A stretch of DNA of 64,000 nucleotides from Arthrobacter sp. YN. Lineage in GTDB: Bacteria > Actinomycetota > Actinomycetes > Actinomycetales > Micrococcaceae. Of the stretch, positions 20,090-28,769 are shown piece by piece; positions within the stretch are counted from its first letter, which is position 1, and every line of letters begins with the position of its first letter. The notes below the pieces were generated by a model. It was not told where the DNA came from, searched no databases, and worked only from the letters and a program-made list of their open reading frames with translations. The position numbers were made by a program, and so were the translations under genes. Where the stretch lies: positions 310,001 through 374,000 of the forward strand of contig NZ_CP022436.1 in assembly GCF_002224285.1 (NCBI RefSeq). The letters run 5' to 3'.

Positions 20090-20695
20090 GTGTTTCCCTT
20101 TCCCGTGCCAACGAAACCAGCGCCCAGCGGGTTTCCAGCACCCTCGCCGTCCCAGAAGAATCCACTGTTTCCGACGTTCGCACCGACGGGGCAGCCGACC
20201 ATCCCGGCACTGGTGCCGGTTCCGAGCGCAACCCCGACCCCGAGCGCAACCCCGACCCCGAGCCCAACGCCAAGCCCCACTCCGACGCAAACCCTCACGG
20301 CCACGCCCAGCCCTACTTTCACCGCCACGCCGTCACCGGCGCCCGCTGTGACAGCCACGTTCCGTGCTGAACCGGGGACCACGGCCTCCGACGTGAATGT
20401 CACTATCACCTTCACCCTTCAAGGAGGTACGGCGCCCTCCGCGGCAGAAGCGGTTTTCACGATTTCTGAAGAGGCCCACATGATCCGCGGAAAACTCAAT
20501 GAACCGGCAGGCTGGACGTGTGCGTCCGGTGATGCAGCCACCCGGCAGTTCCGCTGCACCAGCACCGCTGTGGATCCGGATGCGCTTGAATTCTCGCTGG
20601 GAGTTTCCAAAGTGGATGACGCCGGGACCACCACGATGTATTACGAGTTCGGCGGCATTGGCATTGAAACGGCAACCTTCTCCACCACGTTCTAG
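20090..20695 (+). CDS. Pro/Thr-rich stalk and external domain, probably the detached end of the sigma-factor protein
   Basis: 201 residues in the -1 frame relative to the sigma gene: a Pro/Ser/Thr-rich linker (TPTPSATPTPSPTP repeats) and a C-terminal beta-rich domain with one cysteine pair (WTCAS and QFRCTS) that looks extracellular. It has no signal peptide or membrane helix, so as a separate protein it could not be exported. Upstream, the same frame is open from 20003, overlapping the sigma frame. Adding one C at CCCC (20050-20053) would join both into a protein of about 595 residues. It could be a genuine separate protein from GTG 20090 (weak GAGAAG site), but I think fusion is likelier. 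Confidence 0.6.
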   Translation: MFPFPVPTKPAPSGFPAPSPSQKNPLFPTFAPTGQPTIPALVPVPSATPTPSATPTPSPTPSPTPTQTLTATPSPTFTATPSPAPAVTATFRAEPGTTASDVNVTITFTLQGGTAPSAAEAVFTISEEAHMIRGKLNEPAGWTCASGDAATRQFRCTSTAVDPDALEFSLGVSKVDDAGTTTMYYEFGGIGIETATFSTTF

Positions 20696-20769
20696 GGAAC
20701 ATTGACTGGATTCAAGTGCGGGGGACCGGGTGAGGACGACACTTCATCCTGGTCGTCCAGAACTGACAG

Positions 20770-21843
20770 CTACTGCAGCACGCGACTCCGTGGAGCCCGG
20801 ACCAGCACAGCCACCGCGATGCCCACCACTGCGCCCACGAACGTCTCCACGGCCCGCTCCATCACCAGCAGGCCCGGGTCCATGGGGGCCGCGAGTTGCG
20901 CGATCAGCAGGATCACCGGGGTGAAGAACACCATGGCCCACCCATAGTGCCGGGCCATGAACAGTTCGGTGGGGAACTGGCACAGGACCACCAGCACGGC
21001 CAACACCACGGCGGTGTGACCCGGGAAGTACTGGAGCGGCGACAGCGGACTGGGGAAAAGCACGACGGCGACCACTGCCAACCCGAGGAACGTCCCCACT
21101 ATGCGGTGGATACCGCGGTGGACGCGGCTGGGGAGGTCGGCTCCGGCGAGGGGCACGGCCGCGGCGGCCATGGCCCAGTGCGGATGGCCGCTGCCGCTGA
21201 GGACTCCGACCGACCCGGCCACGCTGACAGCGAGGGCATAGCGCGCAGCATGAACCATGGCTGCCGGGACCAGTGTTCCCTGCCGGAGGGGGCCGCGGAG
21301 GACGGGAACGTCGCGGACGGCACCGGACTCCCACCCGCGGTGCCGGAACCACCCGGCAAAGCCAACCAGCAGCGAAAAGGCGGCGGACCCGGCACCGATG
21401 AGTACCGCCGTCGTGAGTGGGACATTGGTTGGCACCGAAGCGCAGGCGCCCAGCGCGAGGATGCCGAAGAACGGGCCGATGGGTTTGAGGCGGACGGTGT
21501 CAGCGTAGAGGGAGCCGGCTCCGGCGAAGAGGGTTGCCACCAGCACCAGCCACCACGAGTGGATGTGGTTGACGGAAAGGAACACGCCAATGGCCAGCCC
21601 ACCCACCAGGAACAGGCCCGCCTGCGCTTGGTGCTTGAGCCTGAGTTGATGCGTTTCGTTGCGTCCGTACATTCCCGTCAACGCACCGAACACGGCGTAC
21701 ATCATGAGGTCCGGACGGCCGATGAGAATGAGGACCAGCCCTGGCACCGCGACACTCAGGGCAACGCGTACGGCCGAGAGGCGATCGTTGTTGGCAGGGC
21801 CAAGACGGTGGAGTTCGCGGGCATGCGCAATGATGGCGGGCAC
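20770..21843 (-). CDS. FUSC-family membrane protein
   Basis: A 357-residue integral membrane protein. Two sets of hydrophobic segments (about residues 20-165 and 205-340) are separated by a hydrophilic loop, the duplicated layout of fusaric acid resistance-type (FUSC/YccS) proteins. Motifs such as GRPDLMMYAVFGALTGMYGR and RVHRGIHRIVGTFLGL are typical of FUSC_2 modules. The family is linked to efflux of aromatic acids, but the substrate here is unknown. The frame is open to 22095, but the upstream part overlaps the divergent SRPBCC gene and is not membrane-like, so I use the GTG at 21843; a clear Shine-Dalgarno is lacking. Confidence 0.75.
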   Translation of the reverse strand: MPAIIAHARELHRLGPANNDRLSAVRVALSVAVPGLVLILIGRPDLMMYAVFGALTGMYGRNETHQLRLKHQAQAGLFLVGGLAIGVFLSVNHIHSWWLVLVATLFAGAGSLYADTVRLKPIGPFFGILALGACASVPTNVPLTTAVLIGAGSAAFSLLVGFAGWFRHRGWESGAVRDVPVLRGPLRQGTLVPAAMVHAARYALAVSVAGSVGVLSGSGHPHWAMAAAAVPLAGADLPSRVHRGIHRIVGTFLGLAVVAVVLFPSPLSPLQYFPGHTAVVLAVLVVLCQFPTELFMARHYGWAMVFFTPVILLIAQLAAPMDPGLLVMERAVETFVGAVVGIAVAVLVRAPRSRVLQ

Positions 21844-21977
21844 AGCGAAACACCACCAATCATCAGAGGGACTCCCTTGAAAATTATCAGGACGGTCCGG
21901 CGGCCCGCCATTAGGCCGGTCACAAGCCGTAGCGAGATGGGGCACACGCATCCGGGAAGGTCTGGGAAGATCGAAGT

Positions 21978-22481
21978 ATGCCCGTTGCTTTCGTCTGCCG
22001 CACCCGCTCCACCATGTCGCCGCAGGAACTGTTTGATCTTTCCCGCAACATCGATGCCCATGTGGGGTCCATGACGCACAGCCGCGAGAAGGCAATCGCC
22101 GGCGTCACCACTGGACTGATCTCAGAAGGTGAGACTGTCACTTGGCAGGCGTGGCACCTGGGAGTCCGGTTCCGCATGACCAGCCGCATCACGCACATGG
22201 AGGCACCGGCGTCGTTCTCCGATGAACAGGTGAAGGGCCCGTTCAAGTACCTCCGCCACACACACGAGTTCCGGCCGGACGGCAGCGGGACGCTCATGGT
22301 GGACACTGTGGACTTCGCCGCACCGTTCGGCCCGTTGGGGCGTTTGATGGAGAAGCTGGTCCTGGCCCGCTACCTGCAGGACCTGATTGAGAAGCGCAAC
22401 GAGTTCCTGGTGGACCAAACCCGTCCAGCCGCAACTCCACCAGCCCCGGACGCCACGGACGCCCCGGGCTCCCGGCAATGA
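21978..22481 (+). CDS. SRPBCC (START/Bet v1-like) family protein
   Basis: A 167-residue protein with the SRPBCC helix-grip pattern: an N-terminal strand, a helix with SPQELFDLSRNIDAHV, then antiparallel strands (EGETVTWQAWHLG, FRMTSRITHME, YLRHTHEFRPDGSGTLMVDTVDF) and a long C-terminal helix (LMEKLVLARYLQDLIEKRNEFL). Relatives bind hydrophobic ligands or act as cyclases; no catalytic residue can be named. The last 25 residues are Pro/Ala-rich and disordered. GGGAAG about 10 bases upstream supports the ATG. The stop overlaps the next start (ATGA), so both are cotranslated. Confidence 0.8.
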   Translation: MPVAFVCRTRSTMSPQELFDLSRNIDAHVGSMTHSREKAIAGVTTGLISEGETVTWQAWHLGVRFRMTSRITHMEAPASFSDEQVKGPFKYLRHTHEFRPDGSGTLMVDTVDFAAPFGPLGRLMEKLVLARYLQDLIEKRNEFLVDQTRPAATPPAPDATDAPGSRQ

Positions 22482-22993
22482 TCAGGCTCGCGCATGCGGA
22501 CGATCTCCTGATTCTGCAGGACATCGAGCGTGCCGCGGGCCAGGCGTTCCGGGCGTTGGGAATGGATTCAGTCGCGGACGACGAGCCACTCTCCACCAAT
22601 GAGCTGCAGGGTTACGCCGCAGCGGGCCGGGCCTGGGTTTCCGTCGACGGACTCGACTACCCGGTGGCGTACCTCTTGGCGGATGTCGTTGACGAGGCCG
22701 GGCATGTGGAACAGGTCAGCGTCCATCCGGACTACGCGCACCAAGGCCTGGGCCGTGAGCTCCTGCATGCCGCTCGCGTGTGGACCCGCGGCCATGGAAT
22801 GCAACGGCAAACCCTGAGCACCTTCCGGGATGTGCCGTGGAACGCTCCGTACTACCGCCGCCTTGGCTTCGAGGTGCTCGACGCCGGCAGCTGGGGTCCG
22901 CAGTTGACCCGCCTGATGGAGCATGAGGCTGAGCTGGGCCTGACGCGCTGGCCGCGGGTCGCGATGTGGCGTACAGCTGTCCCTCCCAAGTAG
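22478..22993 (+). CDS. GNAT-family N-acetyltransferase
   Basis: A 171-residue single-domain acetyltransferase. The acetyl-CoA binding motif A is clear: VEQVSVHPDYAHQGLGRELL, with the Q/RxxGxG/A pattern, and motif B follows in YRRLGFEVL. The N-terminal IRLAHADDLLILQDIE is typical of Rim-like GNATs. Substrate unknown. Its ATG lies within the stop of the SRPBCC gene (4-base overlap), so the two form an operon; it converges on the VOC gene. Confidence 0.87.
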   Translation: MIRLAHADDLLILQDIERAAGQAFRALGMDSVADDEPLSTNELQGYAAAGRAWVSVDGLDYPVAYLLADVVDEAGHVEQVSVHPDYAHQGLGRELLHAARVWTRGHGMQRQTLSTFRDVPWNAPYYRRLGFEVLDAGSWGPQLTRLMEHEAELGLTRWPRVAMWRTAVPPK

Positions 22994-23004
22994 CCCAAGC
23001 ACAG

Positions 23005-23424
23005 CTAGCCCGCTACCAATTCCACCTCATAGCTGTCCGTGTTGAGCAGGTAGGCCGCATAGTGGTCGGGGCCGCCGGCGTGGGGGTACTTCGACTCGAA
23101 CATCTCATACCAGCCAGCGTCGGCGCCGAGCGCCCTGATCCGGTCCACGTTTTCGCGAGTGCCTGCGTGGAAGGCTACGTGATTGACTCCCGGGTCAGTG
23201 CGGCGGTGGGTTGTAGCGGTGGCGGCGTCCGTCTGCTCCACCACCACGTAGGTGCCGCCAAGCTTCCAACTGCACCCAGTGGGCCACTCCTGGAAGGGCA
23301 CGTAACCGAGCTCGCCCAGCAACCAGCCCCACTCTTCCCTTGCCCGTTCAAGGAATGGCACCCAGATCTCAAGATGATGGATGGACCCCATGGGTCCTGG
23401 GGAATCCGAAGCAACCTCGCGCAT
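23005..23424 (-). CDS. VOC-superfamily (glyoxalase-like) protein
   Basis: A 139-residue single-module VOC protein. The paired beta-alpha-beta-beta-beta units are visible: SIHHLEIWVPFLERAREEWGWL and, in the second half, VNHVAFHAGTRENVDRI ending in DSYEVELV. His16 (HHLEI), the central His (NHVAF) and the Glu in YEVELV are the usual metal ligands. It may be a lyase, isomerase or resistance protein. The ATG at 23424 is 9 bases after the paiB-like stop; ATG 23391, directly before the first strand, is an alternative. It is the last gene of the EamA-PaiB-VOC operon. Confidence 0.82.
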   Translation of the reverse strand: MREVASDSPGPMGSIHHLEIWVPFLERAREEWGWLLGELGYVPFQEWPTGCSWKLGGTYVVVEQTDAATATTHRRTDPGVNHVAFHAGTRENVDRIRALGADAGWYEMFESKYPHAGGPDHYAAYLLNTDSYEVELVAG

Positions 23425-23433
23425 GCGCCGAGT

Positions 23434-24057
23434 CTACGAGGTCCGTGCGCGTTCCACATCGGCTGCGCTCGCCGAGTCGCCACGGGCACGGAGTCCCTCA
23501 ATGACTCCGTCAACATCGGCCGGAGCACGGTTCTGGCTGAGTTTCGTCTTCGCCTCCACCCGGGTGATGACGAGTTCGACGCCGACAATCGCCTTCAGCT
23601 GCCCGGCAATGAACCGTTCGGGTGCTTCGTCAACGGCCCAGGGGCGGGGCATGCCGGCCTCGTGCTGGTTGGACAGGCGACGCACGTGGCGGCCCAGCCA
23701 GTCGGCGTCGTCGTGGATCACCAGCTTACCGTAGACGTGGGCCGTGGAGTAGTTCCAGGTGGGGACCACCCGTCCGTGCTCGGCCTTGGAGGCGTACCAG
23801 GACGGAGAAATATAGGCATCGTTGCCTTGCACGATCATGAGGGCTTCACCGGTAGCAGCCGAAGACCACTGGGTGTTGTTGCGGGCCATGTGCGCGTGCA
23901 GGGCGCCGCGCTCACCGATCGAGGGTTCGTAGACGAACGGCAGAAGGGTGGCGAGCAGCCCGTCCTCTGTCATGGTCACAAGGTTGGCCGCTCCGGCGTG
24001 CTGGAGCAATGACTCGACGGTGTCGGGGGAGGGGGCGAAGTGTGCTGGCGTGTACAT
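23434..24057 (-). CDS. FMN-binding negative regulator (PaiB family)
   Basis: A 207-residue split-barrel flavin protein. Family signatures are MYTPAHF at the N-terminus, LPF-x-Y, HMARNN, GNDAYISPSWY and PTWNYSTAHVYG, then the C-terminal helix with LSQNR. Bacillus PaiB represses sporulation and protease genes; in actinobacteria members more probably act as FMN-dependent pyridoxamine-phosphate-oxidase-like proteins. Next to a MocR regulator, which carries a PLP-binding domain, a role in vitamin B6 or amine handling is a fair inference only. It is 6 bases downstream of the EamA gene. Confidence 0.87.
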   Translation of the reverse strand: MYTPAHFAPSPDTVESLLQHAGAANLVTMTEDGLLATLLPFVYEPSIGERGALHAHMARNNTQWSSAATGEALMIVQGNDAYISPSWYASKAEHGRVVPTWNYSTAHVYGKLVIHDDADWLGRHVRRLSNQHEAGMPRPWAVDEAPERFIAGQLKAIVGVELVITRVEAKTKLSQNRAPADVDGVIEGLRARGDSASAADVERARTS

Positions 24058-24063
24058 GGGTTC

Positions 24064-24984
24064 CTACTTCCTTAGCCTGACGCGGACAGCGGCTCCGGCG
24101 CAAAGGATCACTGCGAGGCCACCCACAACGGTGGTCCACGTCAGCGGTTCGCCCAGGAGAAGGCCGGCCCACGCGATGGTCATCACGGGTTGGACGAGTT
24201 GGATCTGGCTGACCTGCGCCATGGGCCCGATGGCCAGGCCGCGGTACCAGGCGAAGAAGCCGAGGAACATGCTCACCACACCCAGGTAGGCGAAGGACAA
24301 CCACTGGAGCGGTGTGGCTTGTGGCGTGCCGGAGCCCAGGGAAAGGAGGGTCAGCAGGATCATGGCGGGAGCAGCTACCACCAGGGCCCACGAGATGGTT
24401 TGCCAGGAGCCGAGTTCCCGGGCCAGCAGCCCGCCTTCCGCATAGCCAATGGCTGCCGCAACCACGGCTCCGAGCAGCAGGAGGTCTGCCCAATGCAGTG
24501 AGCCAAAGCCACCGGATTGAACCAGGGCAAACACCAAGGCAGCAACGACGCCCACGGCCGTGAGGATCCAGAAGAGCAGCCGTGGACGCTCCCGCCCGCG
24601 CAGTACCGCCACGGTGGCCGTGGCCGCGGGCAGCAGCGCGATGACGATTGCCCCGTGGCTCGCGGAGGTGCTGGTCAGGGCGAAGGTGGTCAGCAGCGGG
24701 AACCCCGCCACGATTCCTCCGGCTACCACCGCCAGGCGGATCCACTGTGTGCCTCGCGGAAACCGTTGGCGGGTGAGGGCCAGGGCGAGTGCGGCAAGAA
24801 GGGCGGCAACGACGGCCCGGCCCGCTCCGATGAACAGGGGTGACATGCCCTCCACAGCTACCCGCGTGAGCGGAACGGTGAAAGAGAAAGCGACGACGCC
24901 GAGGAGGCCCCACCAGATTCCGGTCGAGGTCCGGGTGGATACCACTGGCCGCGAAAGTGTAGTAGCGCTACTATTAGGACTCAT
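24064..24984 (-). CDS. EamA/DMT-family transporter
   Basis: A 306-residue inner membrane protein with about ten hydrophobic segments in two EamA halves (residues about 20-150 and 165-300). The second half ends in QIQLVQPVMTIAWAGLLLGEPLTW, the classic EamA signature. These drug/metabolite transporters export amino acids or small metabolites; the MocR neighbour hints at an amine or amino acid. The start is ATG 24984, which overlaps by two bases the ATG of the divergent regulator. On this strand TATCGT lies about 5 bases before the ATG, which suggests leaderless transcription. The upstream extension of the frame is antisense to the regulator and is rejected. Confidence 0.87.
   Translation of the reverse strand: MSPNSSATTLSRPVVSTRTSTGIWWGLLGVVAFSFTVPLTRVAVEGMSPLFIGAGRAVVAALLAALALALTRQRFPRGTQWIRLAVVAGGIVAGFPLLTTFALTSTSASHGAIVIALLPAATATVAVLRGRERPRLLFWILTAVGVVAALVFALVQSGGFGSLHWADLLLLGAVVAAAIGYAEGGLLARELGSWQTISWALVVAAPAMILLTLLSLGSGTPQATPLQWLSFAYLGVVSMFLGFFAWYRGLAIGPMAQVSQIQLVQPVMTIAWAGLLLGEPLTWTTVVGGLAVILCAGAAVRVRLRK
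24960..24973. promoter_or_regulatory. 14-bp perfect palindrome at the MocR/EamA divergent start
   Basis: TAGTAGCGCTACTA is a perfect palindrome 9 bp before the MocR ATG and inside the first EamA codons. The TACTAT at 24969-24974 could be the MocR -10 box. Position and symmetry suggest an autoregulatory operator. Confidence 0.55.
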
Positions 24985-26398
24985 GAACAACGATAGCAGT
25001 TCCCGGATTGTCTCGCGAGTAAAAGAGTGGATCGCAGGCGCAGCCCCGGGGGCCAAGCTGCCATCAACGCGCCAACTCGTGGCCGAGTACCAAGCCAGCC
25101 CGGTCACAGTGCAGAAAGCGTTGAGGACACTCACGGCGCAAGGGCTGATTGAAAGCCGTCCCGGCGTCGGAACCTTCGTGCGGGCCTACCGCACCGCACG
25201 GCCCTCCGACTATGGCTGGCAAACGGCTGCATTGCGGTCAGCCCAGGCTGCGCGGCCCCTGAACTCTGCTGCGATGCGGAGCGCTACCAATGACGTCATC
25301 GCGTTCCACTCCGGTTACCCTTCCCGCGAGCTGTTACCGGAGCGGCTCGTGAGAGCTGCACTGACAAGGGCCGCCAGGGGAGACGCTGCCCTGTCGCGGC
25401 CACCGGCGCAGGGCTTCCCTGAACTCCAGACCTGGTTCGCGCAGGAACTCAGTACCTCAACCCCGGTGGGCGTCACTCCGCCCCAGCCGAGCGACGTCGT
25501 GATTCTTCCGGGCAGCCAGAGCGGACTCAGCTCCATTTTCCGCGGACTGGTGGGACACGGACAGCCGCTGCTGGTGGAGTCGCCCAGCTATTGGGGTGCA
25601 TTGCTGGCTGCCGGCCAGGCGGGCGTCAATGTCATCCCTGTCCCCAGCGGCCCGGAGGGCCCTAATCCGGAAGAACTGGACCGGGCGTTCGAGGAATCAG
25701 GCGCGCGCTTGTTCTACGGGCAGCCCAACTTCGCGAATCCCACGGGAGCGCAATGGTCGGCGGAACGGGGCGAGGAAGTCCTGCGGATCGTCCAGCGGCA
25801 CGGAGCGTTCCTGGTGGAGGACGACTGGGCGCACGACTTCGGCATCACCGCACCGTCGGTCCCGCTCGCTGCCAAGGACGATTCCGGCCACGTGGTCTAC
25901 ATCCGGTCCCTGACCAAGAGCGTCTCCCCGTCCATCCGCGTCGCCGCGATCATCGCCCGGGGACCGGCGCGCGAACGCATCATGGGCGCGCAGGCCGCGG
26001 AATCCATGTACGTCAGTGGGGTGCTTCAGGCGGCAGCGCTCGACGTCGTCACCCAGCCCGGGTGGCAAACGCACCTTCGCGGACTCAGCCATCAGCTGCA
26101 GTCACGCCGCGACCTCCTGGTCACCAGCCTCCGCGAGCACGTCCCGCAGGCACACCTCAGCCACCTGCCCAAGGGCGGTTTGAATCTGTGGCTGCGGATG
26201 CCGGACGGGTTCGACGTCGAACGCCTCACCAAGGATTGTGAGGCAGCCGGGGTGCTCATTGCCGCCGGCACGGAGTGGTTCCCCGCAGAACCTGAGGGAC
26301 CATACATCCGGCTCAACTATGCCGGCCCCAACCCGGGCGGCTTCCCTGAAGGTGCCCGGATCATCGGCGAGGCGGTCAAAGGCTTGCTGCAGGCCTGA
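24983..26398 (+). CDS. MocR-type GntR/aminotransferase transcriptional regulator
   Basis: 471 residues. The N-terminal GntR winged helix (about residues 5-75: PSTRQLVAEYQASPVTVQKALRTL, RPGVGTFV) is joined by a linker to a fold-type I aminotransferase-like domain. The PLP lysine is Lys312 in SLTKS; NFANPTG and EDDWAHDF are the cofactor-contact motifs. MocR proteins sense PLP or amine ligands and usually control a divergent gene, here the EamA transporter. The ATG at 24983 is used because it begins right at the HTH; the longer frame upstream is antisense to EamA. The mRNA would be nearly leaderless. Confidence 0.87.
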   Translation: MNNDSSSRIVSRVKEWIAGAAPGAKLPSTRQLVAEYQASPVTVQKALRTLTAQGLIESRPGVGTFVRAYRTARPSDYGWQTAALRSAQAARPLNSAAMRSATNDVIAFHSGYPSRELLPERLVRAALTRAARGDAALSRPPAQGFPELQTWFAQELSTSTPVGVTPPQPSDVVILPGSQSGLSSIFRGLVGHGQPLLVESPSYWGALLAAGQAGVNVIPVPSGPEGPNPEELDRAFEESGARLFYGQPNFANPTGAQWSAERGEEVLRIVQRHGAFLVEDDWAHDFGITAPSVPLAAKDDSGHVVYIRSLTKSVSPSIRVAAIIARGPARERIMGAQAAESMYVSGVLQAAALDVVTQPGWQTHLRGLSHQLQSRRDLLVTSLREHVPQAHLSHLPKGGLNLWLRMPDGFDVERLTKDCEAAGVLIAAGTEWFPAEPEGPYIRLNYAGPNPGGFPEGARIIGEAVKGLLQA

Positions 26399-26429
26399 GG
26401 CGGGCGCCGCCGTCGTGCGTTCTTAACAG

Positions 26430-26477
26430 CCGTAGCCACCAACCTCAAGGAGAGCGCCTTGGGGGTGGTGGCTACGG
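26430..26477 (+). terminator. Hairpin between convergent MocR and MFS genes
   Basis: CCGTAGCCACC (26430-26440) pairs with GGTGGCTACGG (26467-26477); the inner bases pair further with two mismatches. No T run follows, so it may be a Rho-aided or bidirectional terminator. Confidence 0.5.
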
Positions 26478-26538
26478 TGGGCGGCAAGCTGCCGCGAACT
26501 ATCTGAATCGCTGCGCAGAAGTTGCAGGCAAAGAGTTC

Positions 26539-28164
26539 CTAAGCGGGGGTCAGGTCCTTGTTGCCTTTGCCGAACACGGCGTCATCGATTGGACGGCCGT
26601 CGAACGGCATCTCGTCCAGGTTGATGAGCGGGTTGGTGTCCTGGGTTGCTACAAGCTCGCGTGCTTCAGCCTGGGTGTCCACGCTGGGCATGGAGCCCGG
26701 CAGGGGACGCTGGGCGGATTCACGGAGGAAGTAGATGGCGATGGCACCCACGATGGATGTGGCCATCAGGTAGTACGCCGGCATCATGTCATCGCCGGTG
26801 CCCTCGATCAGGCCCTGGACGATGAACGGCGTGGTTCCGCCGAAGATCGCCACCGAGAAGTTGTACGCGATGCCCATTCCGCCATAGCGGCTGGACGTCG
26901 GGAACAGTGCCGGCAGGGCCGAGGCCAGGTTGGCGATGTAGAACGTCACAGGGAAAGCGATCAAGGCAAGGCCGGCCAGCGTGGACCAGATCTCGCCAAT
27001 GCCGATCAGCATGAACGCAGGTACCGAGAAGACGATGGTGCTGCCTGCGCCTACCCACAGCACCGGACGGCGTCCGATGCGGTCAGAGAGCTTACCGGTC
27101 AGTGGAATACAAACAGCCATGATCACCAGGACCGGGATGGTCAGCAGGGTGCCGTGGACGGGGTCGTAGCCCTTGGAATCCGTGAGGTACGTGGGCATGT
27201 AGGAGGTCAGTGCGTAGCCAACAGTGTTGGCAGCTGCTGCCAGGATCATGGCCAGCACGATCTGGCGCCAGTAGGCCTTGACGATTCCGATGGGTCCCTT
27301 GGCGACTGCAGCATCCTGTGACGCTGCATCCTTGGCAGAGGCCTCCTGGGCGTCCAGGGTGGCCTGGAACTGGGGGGATTCCTCGATCTTGCTACGGAAG
27401 TACACCGCGATGAGGCCCAGCGGACCAGCGATCAGGAACGGAATCCTCCAGCCCCACTCCTCCATGGCGGCCTGTCCCAGCGTGAGCTGCAGGACAGAAA
27501 CCAGGGCGGCGCCGAGGGCGAAGCCAATGTAGCTGCCCATATCAAGGAAGCTGGCAAAGTAGCCGCGGCGCTTGTCCGGGGCGTACTCGCTGACAAAGGT
27601 GGTGGCACCGGCGTACTCGCCACCGGTGGAGAAGCCCTGGATGAGCTTCAGGATGACCAGCAACGCGGCGGCCCAGATGCCGATCTGCGCATAGCCGGGA
27701 AGGAGGCCGACGGCGAACGTACTTGCCGCCATCAGCATCAGTGTTGCTGCGAGCACCTTCTGGCGGCCAACCTTGTCGCCCAGCCAACCGAACACCACGC
27801 CACCGAGGGGGCGTGCGATGAAGGTTGCGGCGAAGGTGCCCAGAAGGAAGAGTGTTTGGACGGACTTGTCTGCTTCCGGCAGGAAGACAGGGCCCATGGT
27901 GGTGATGAGGTAGCCGAACACGCCGACGTCGTACCATTCCATGGTGTTGCCGACGATCGTGCCGCCGAGTGCTTTGCGCAGCATCGGCTTGTTCACCACG
28001 TTGACGTCGGACTCTTTGAGCCGGCGCTTCGGGCGAAGCTTCGTTTTCTTCGTTGCGTTCTTTACTGCATCTGTGGCGGCCGGGGTTGGGCCTGCCAATA
28101 CCTGGTTCCCGGTGGCGTTCCTTGCGCCATCCGGAGAGACGGTGTTGCTTTGGTCTGTGGGCAT
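26539..28164 (-). CDS. MFS transporter, metabolite:H+ symporter (ProP-like) family
   Basis: A 541-residue membrane protein with 12 predicted helices. Family marks are TIVGNTMEWYDVGVFGYL at helix 1, PLGGVVFGWLGDKVGR between helices 2 and 3, and RLIQGF-like KLIQGFSTGGEYAGA; this is the MHS branch that imports proline/betaine, alpha-ketoglutarate, citrate and similar solutes. Long hydrophilic ends are unusual: about 70 basic residues before helix 1 and about 50 acidic residues after helix 12, as in osmosensing ProP relatives. The ATG 28164 has a strong AGGAGA site 9 bases upstream. It converges on the MocR gene. Substrate not predictable. Confidence 0.85.
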   Translation of the reverse strand: MPTDQSNTVSPDGARNATGNQVLAGPTPAATDAVKNATKKTKLRPKRRLKESDVNVVNKPMLRKALGGTIVGNTMEWYDVGVFGYLITTMGPVFLPEADKSVQTLFLLGTFAATFIARPLGGVVFGWLGDKVGRQKVLAATLMLMAASTFAVGLLPGYAQIGIWAAALLVILKLIQGFSTGGEYAGATTFVSEYAPDKRRGYFASFLDMGSYIGFALGAALVSVLQLTLGQAAMEEWGWRIPFLIAGPLGLIAVYFRSKIEESPQFQATLDAQEASAKDAASQDAAVAKGPIGIVKAYWRQIVLAMILAAAANTVGYALTSYMPTYLTDSKGYDPVHGTLLTIPVLVIMAVCIPLTGKLSDRIGRRPVLWVGAGSTIVFSVPAFMLIGIGEIWSTLAGLALIAFPVTFYIANLASALPALFPTSSRYGGMGIAYNFSVAIFGGTTPFIVQGLIEGTGDDMMPAYYLMATSIVGAIAIYFLRESAQRPLPGSMPSVDTQAEARELVATQDTNPLINLDEMPFDGRPIDDAVFGKGNKDLTPA

Positions 28165-28504
28165 TTGGGCTTCTCCTAGGGAGGTCATTTGCTTGCGACT
28201 TCTGCTGCCCCGCTCTGGGCAGGCCTTCAATTTTACGGGGTTTCGGCGGAAAACCCGAGTTGAGATCGGATTTTTGGGCAGTTTGAGGGTGCAATTTGCC
28301 TAGGTGTGTTCCATCTCATTACCCGCTCTTGCCCCGTAATCATGCGGATCCCGGCCTGTTTTTGCCCTCCTGAGCACCTTGTTACCAAATTGTTTAGCTG
28401 AGCCCACTTAACGGGGTCCAAAAGGGGTCAGAAACTGATGATTTGCGAGTCGATGGCACATTGACGGTGGCCACCGACATTGCGCCGATGGCCACCGCTC
28501 CCGG
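28165..28504. other. 340-bp intergenic region upstream of the MFS gene
   Basis: AT-richer than the genes around it and without a convincing ORF. It should hold the promoter of the MFS gene (minus strand). The hairpin CGGTGGCCA / TGGCCACCG (28465-28473 and 28489-28497) lies just downstream of the 36-residue minus-strand ORF and may be its transcription end, though no T run follows. Confidence 0.5.
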
Positions 28505-28615
28505 TTAGGGGATGTTGTGCCAGAACAGGCGGACGACATCAACGACTAGTCGGATGATGTTGACCGCCAGGTTCCAGGCGCCCCATGGTTCTTCACGTTT
28601 CCGCTTGGACTCCAT
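28505..28615 (-). CDS. 36-residue amphipathic peptide
   Basis: ATG at 28615 is preceded by a near-perfect ribosome-binding site, GGAGGAGGT, 6 bases upstream. The peptide starts with a charged MESKRKREE segment, continues through PWGAW and then forms an amphipathic or membrane-inserting helix (NLAVNIIRLVVDVVRLFWHN) before ending IP and TAA. I know no family. Small size, charge and helix recall membrane-active or regulatory microproteins, possibly toxin-like. It stands alone between an MFS gene and the restriction operon. Confidence 0.6.
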   Translation of the reverse strand: MESKRKREEPWGAWNLAVNIIRLVVDVVRLFWHNIP

Positions 28616-28769
28616 GCCGGCACCTCCTCCCGGAGGAACAGGGCACGGCCTGCACGTGTCTGTAGGCACAACGACGTTGCGCCCTACGTGCGCAGGGCCA
28701 TAGACTCAAAGTGTTCGGATTTGAGGCTATGACCCTCTCGACCGCACCAATGAGCGCACCGCGCTGAAC

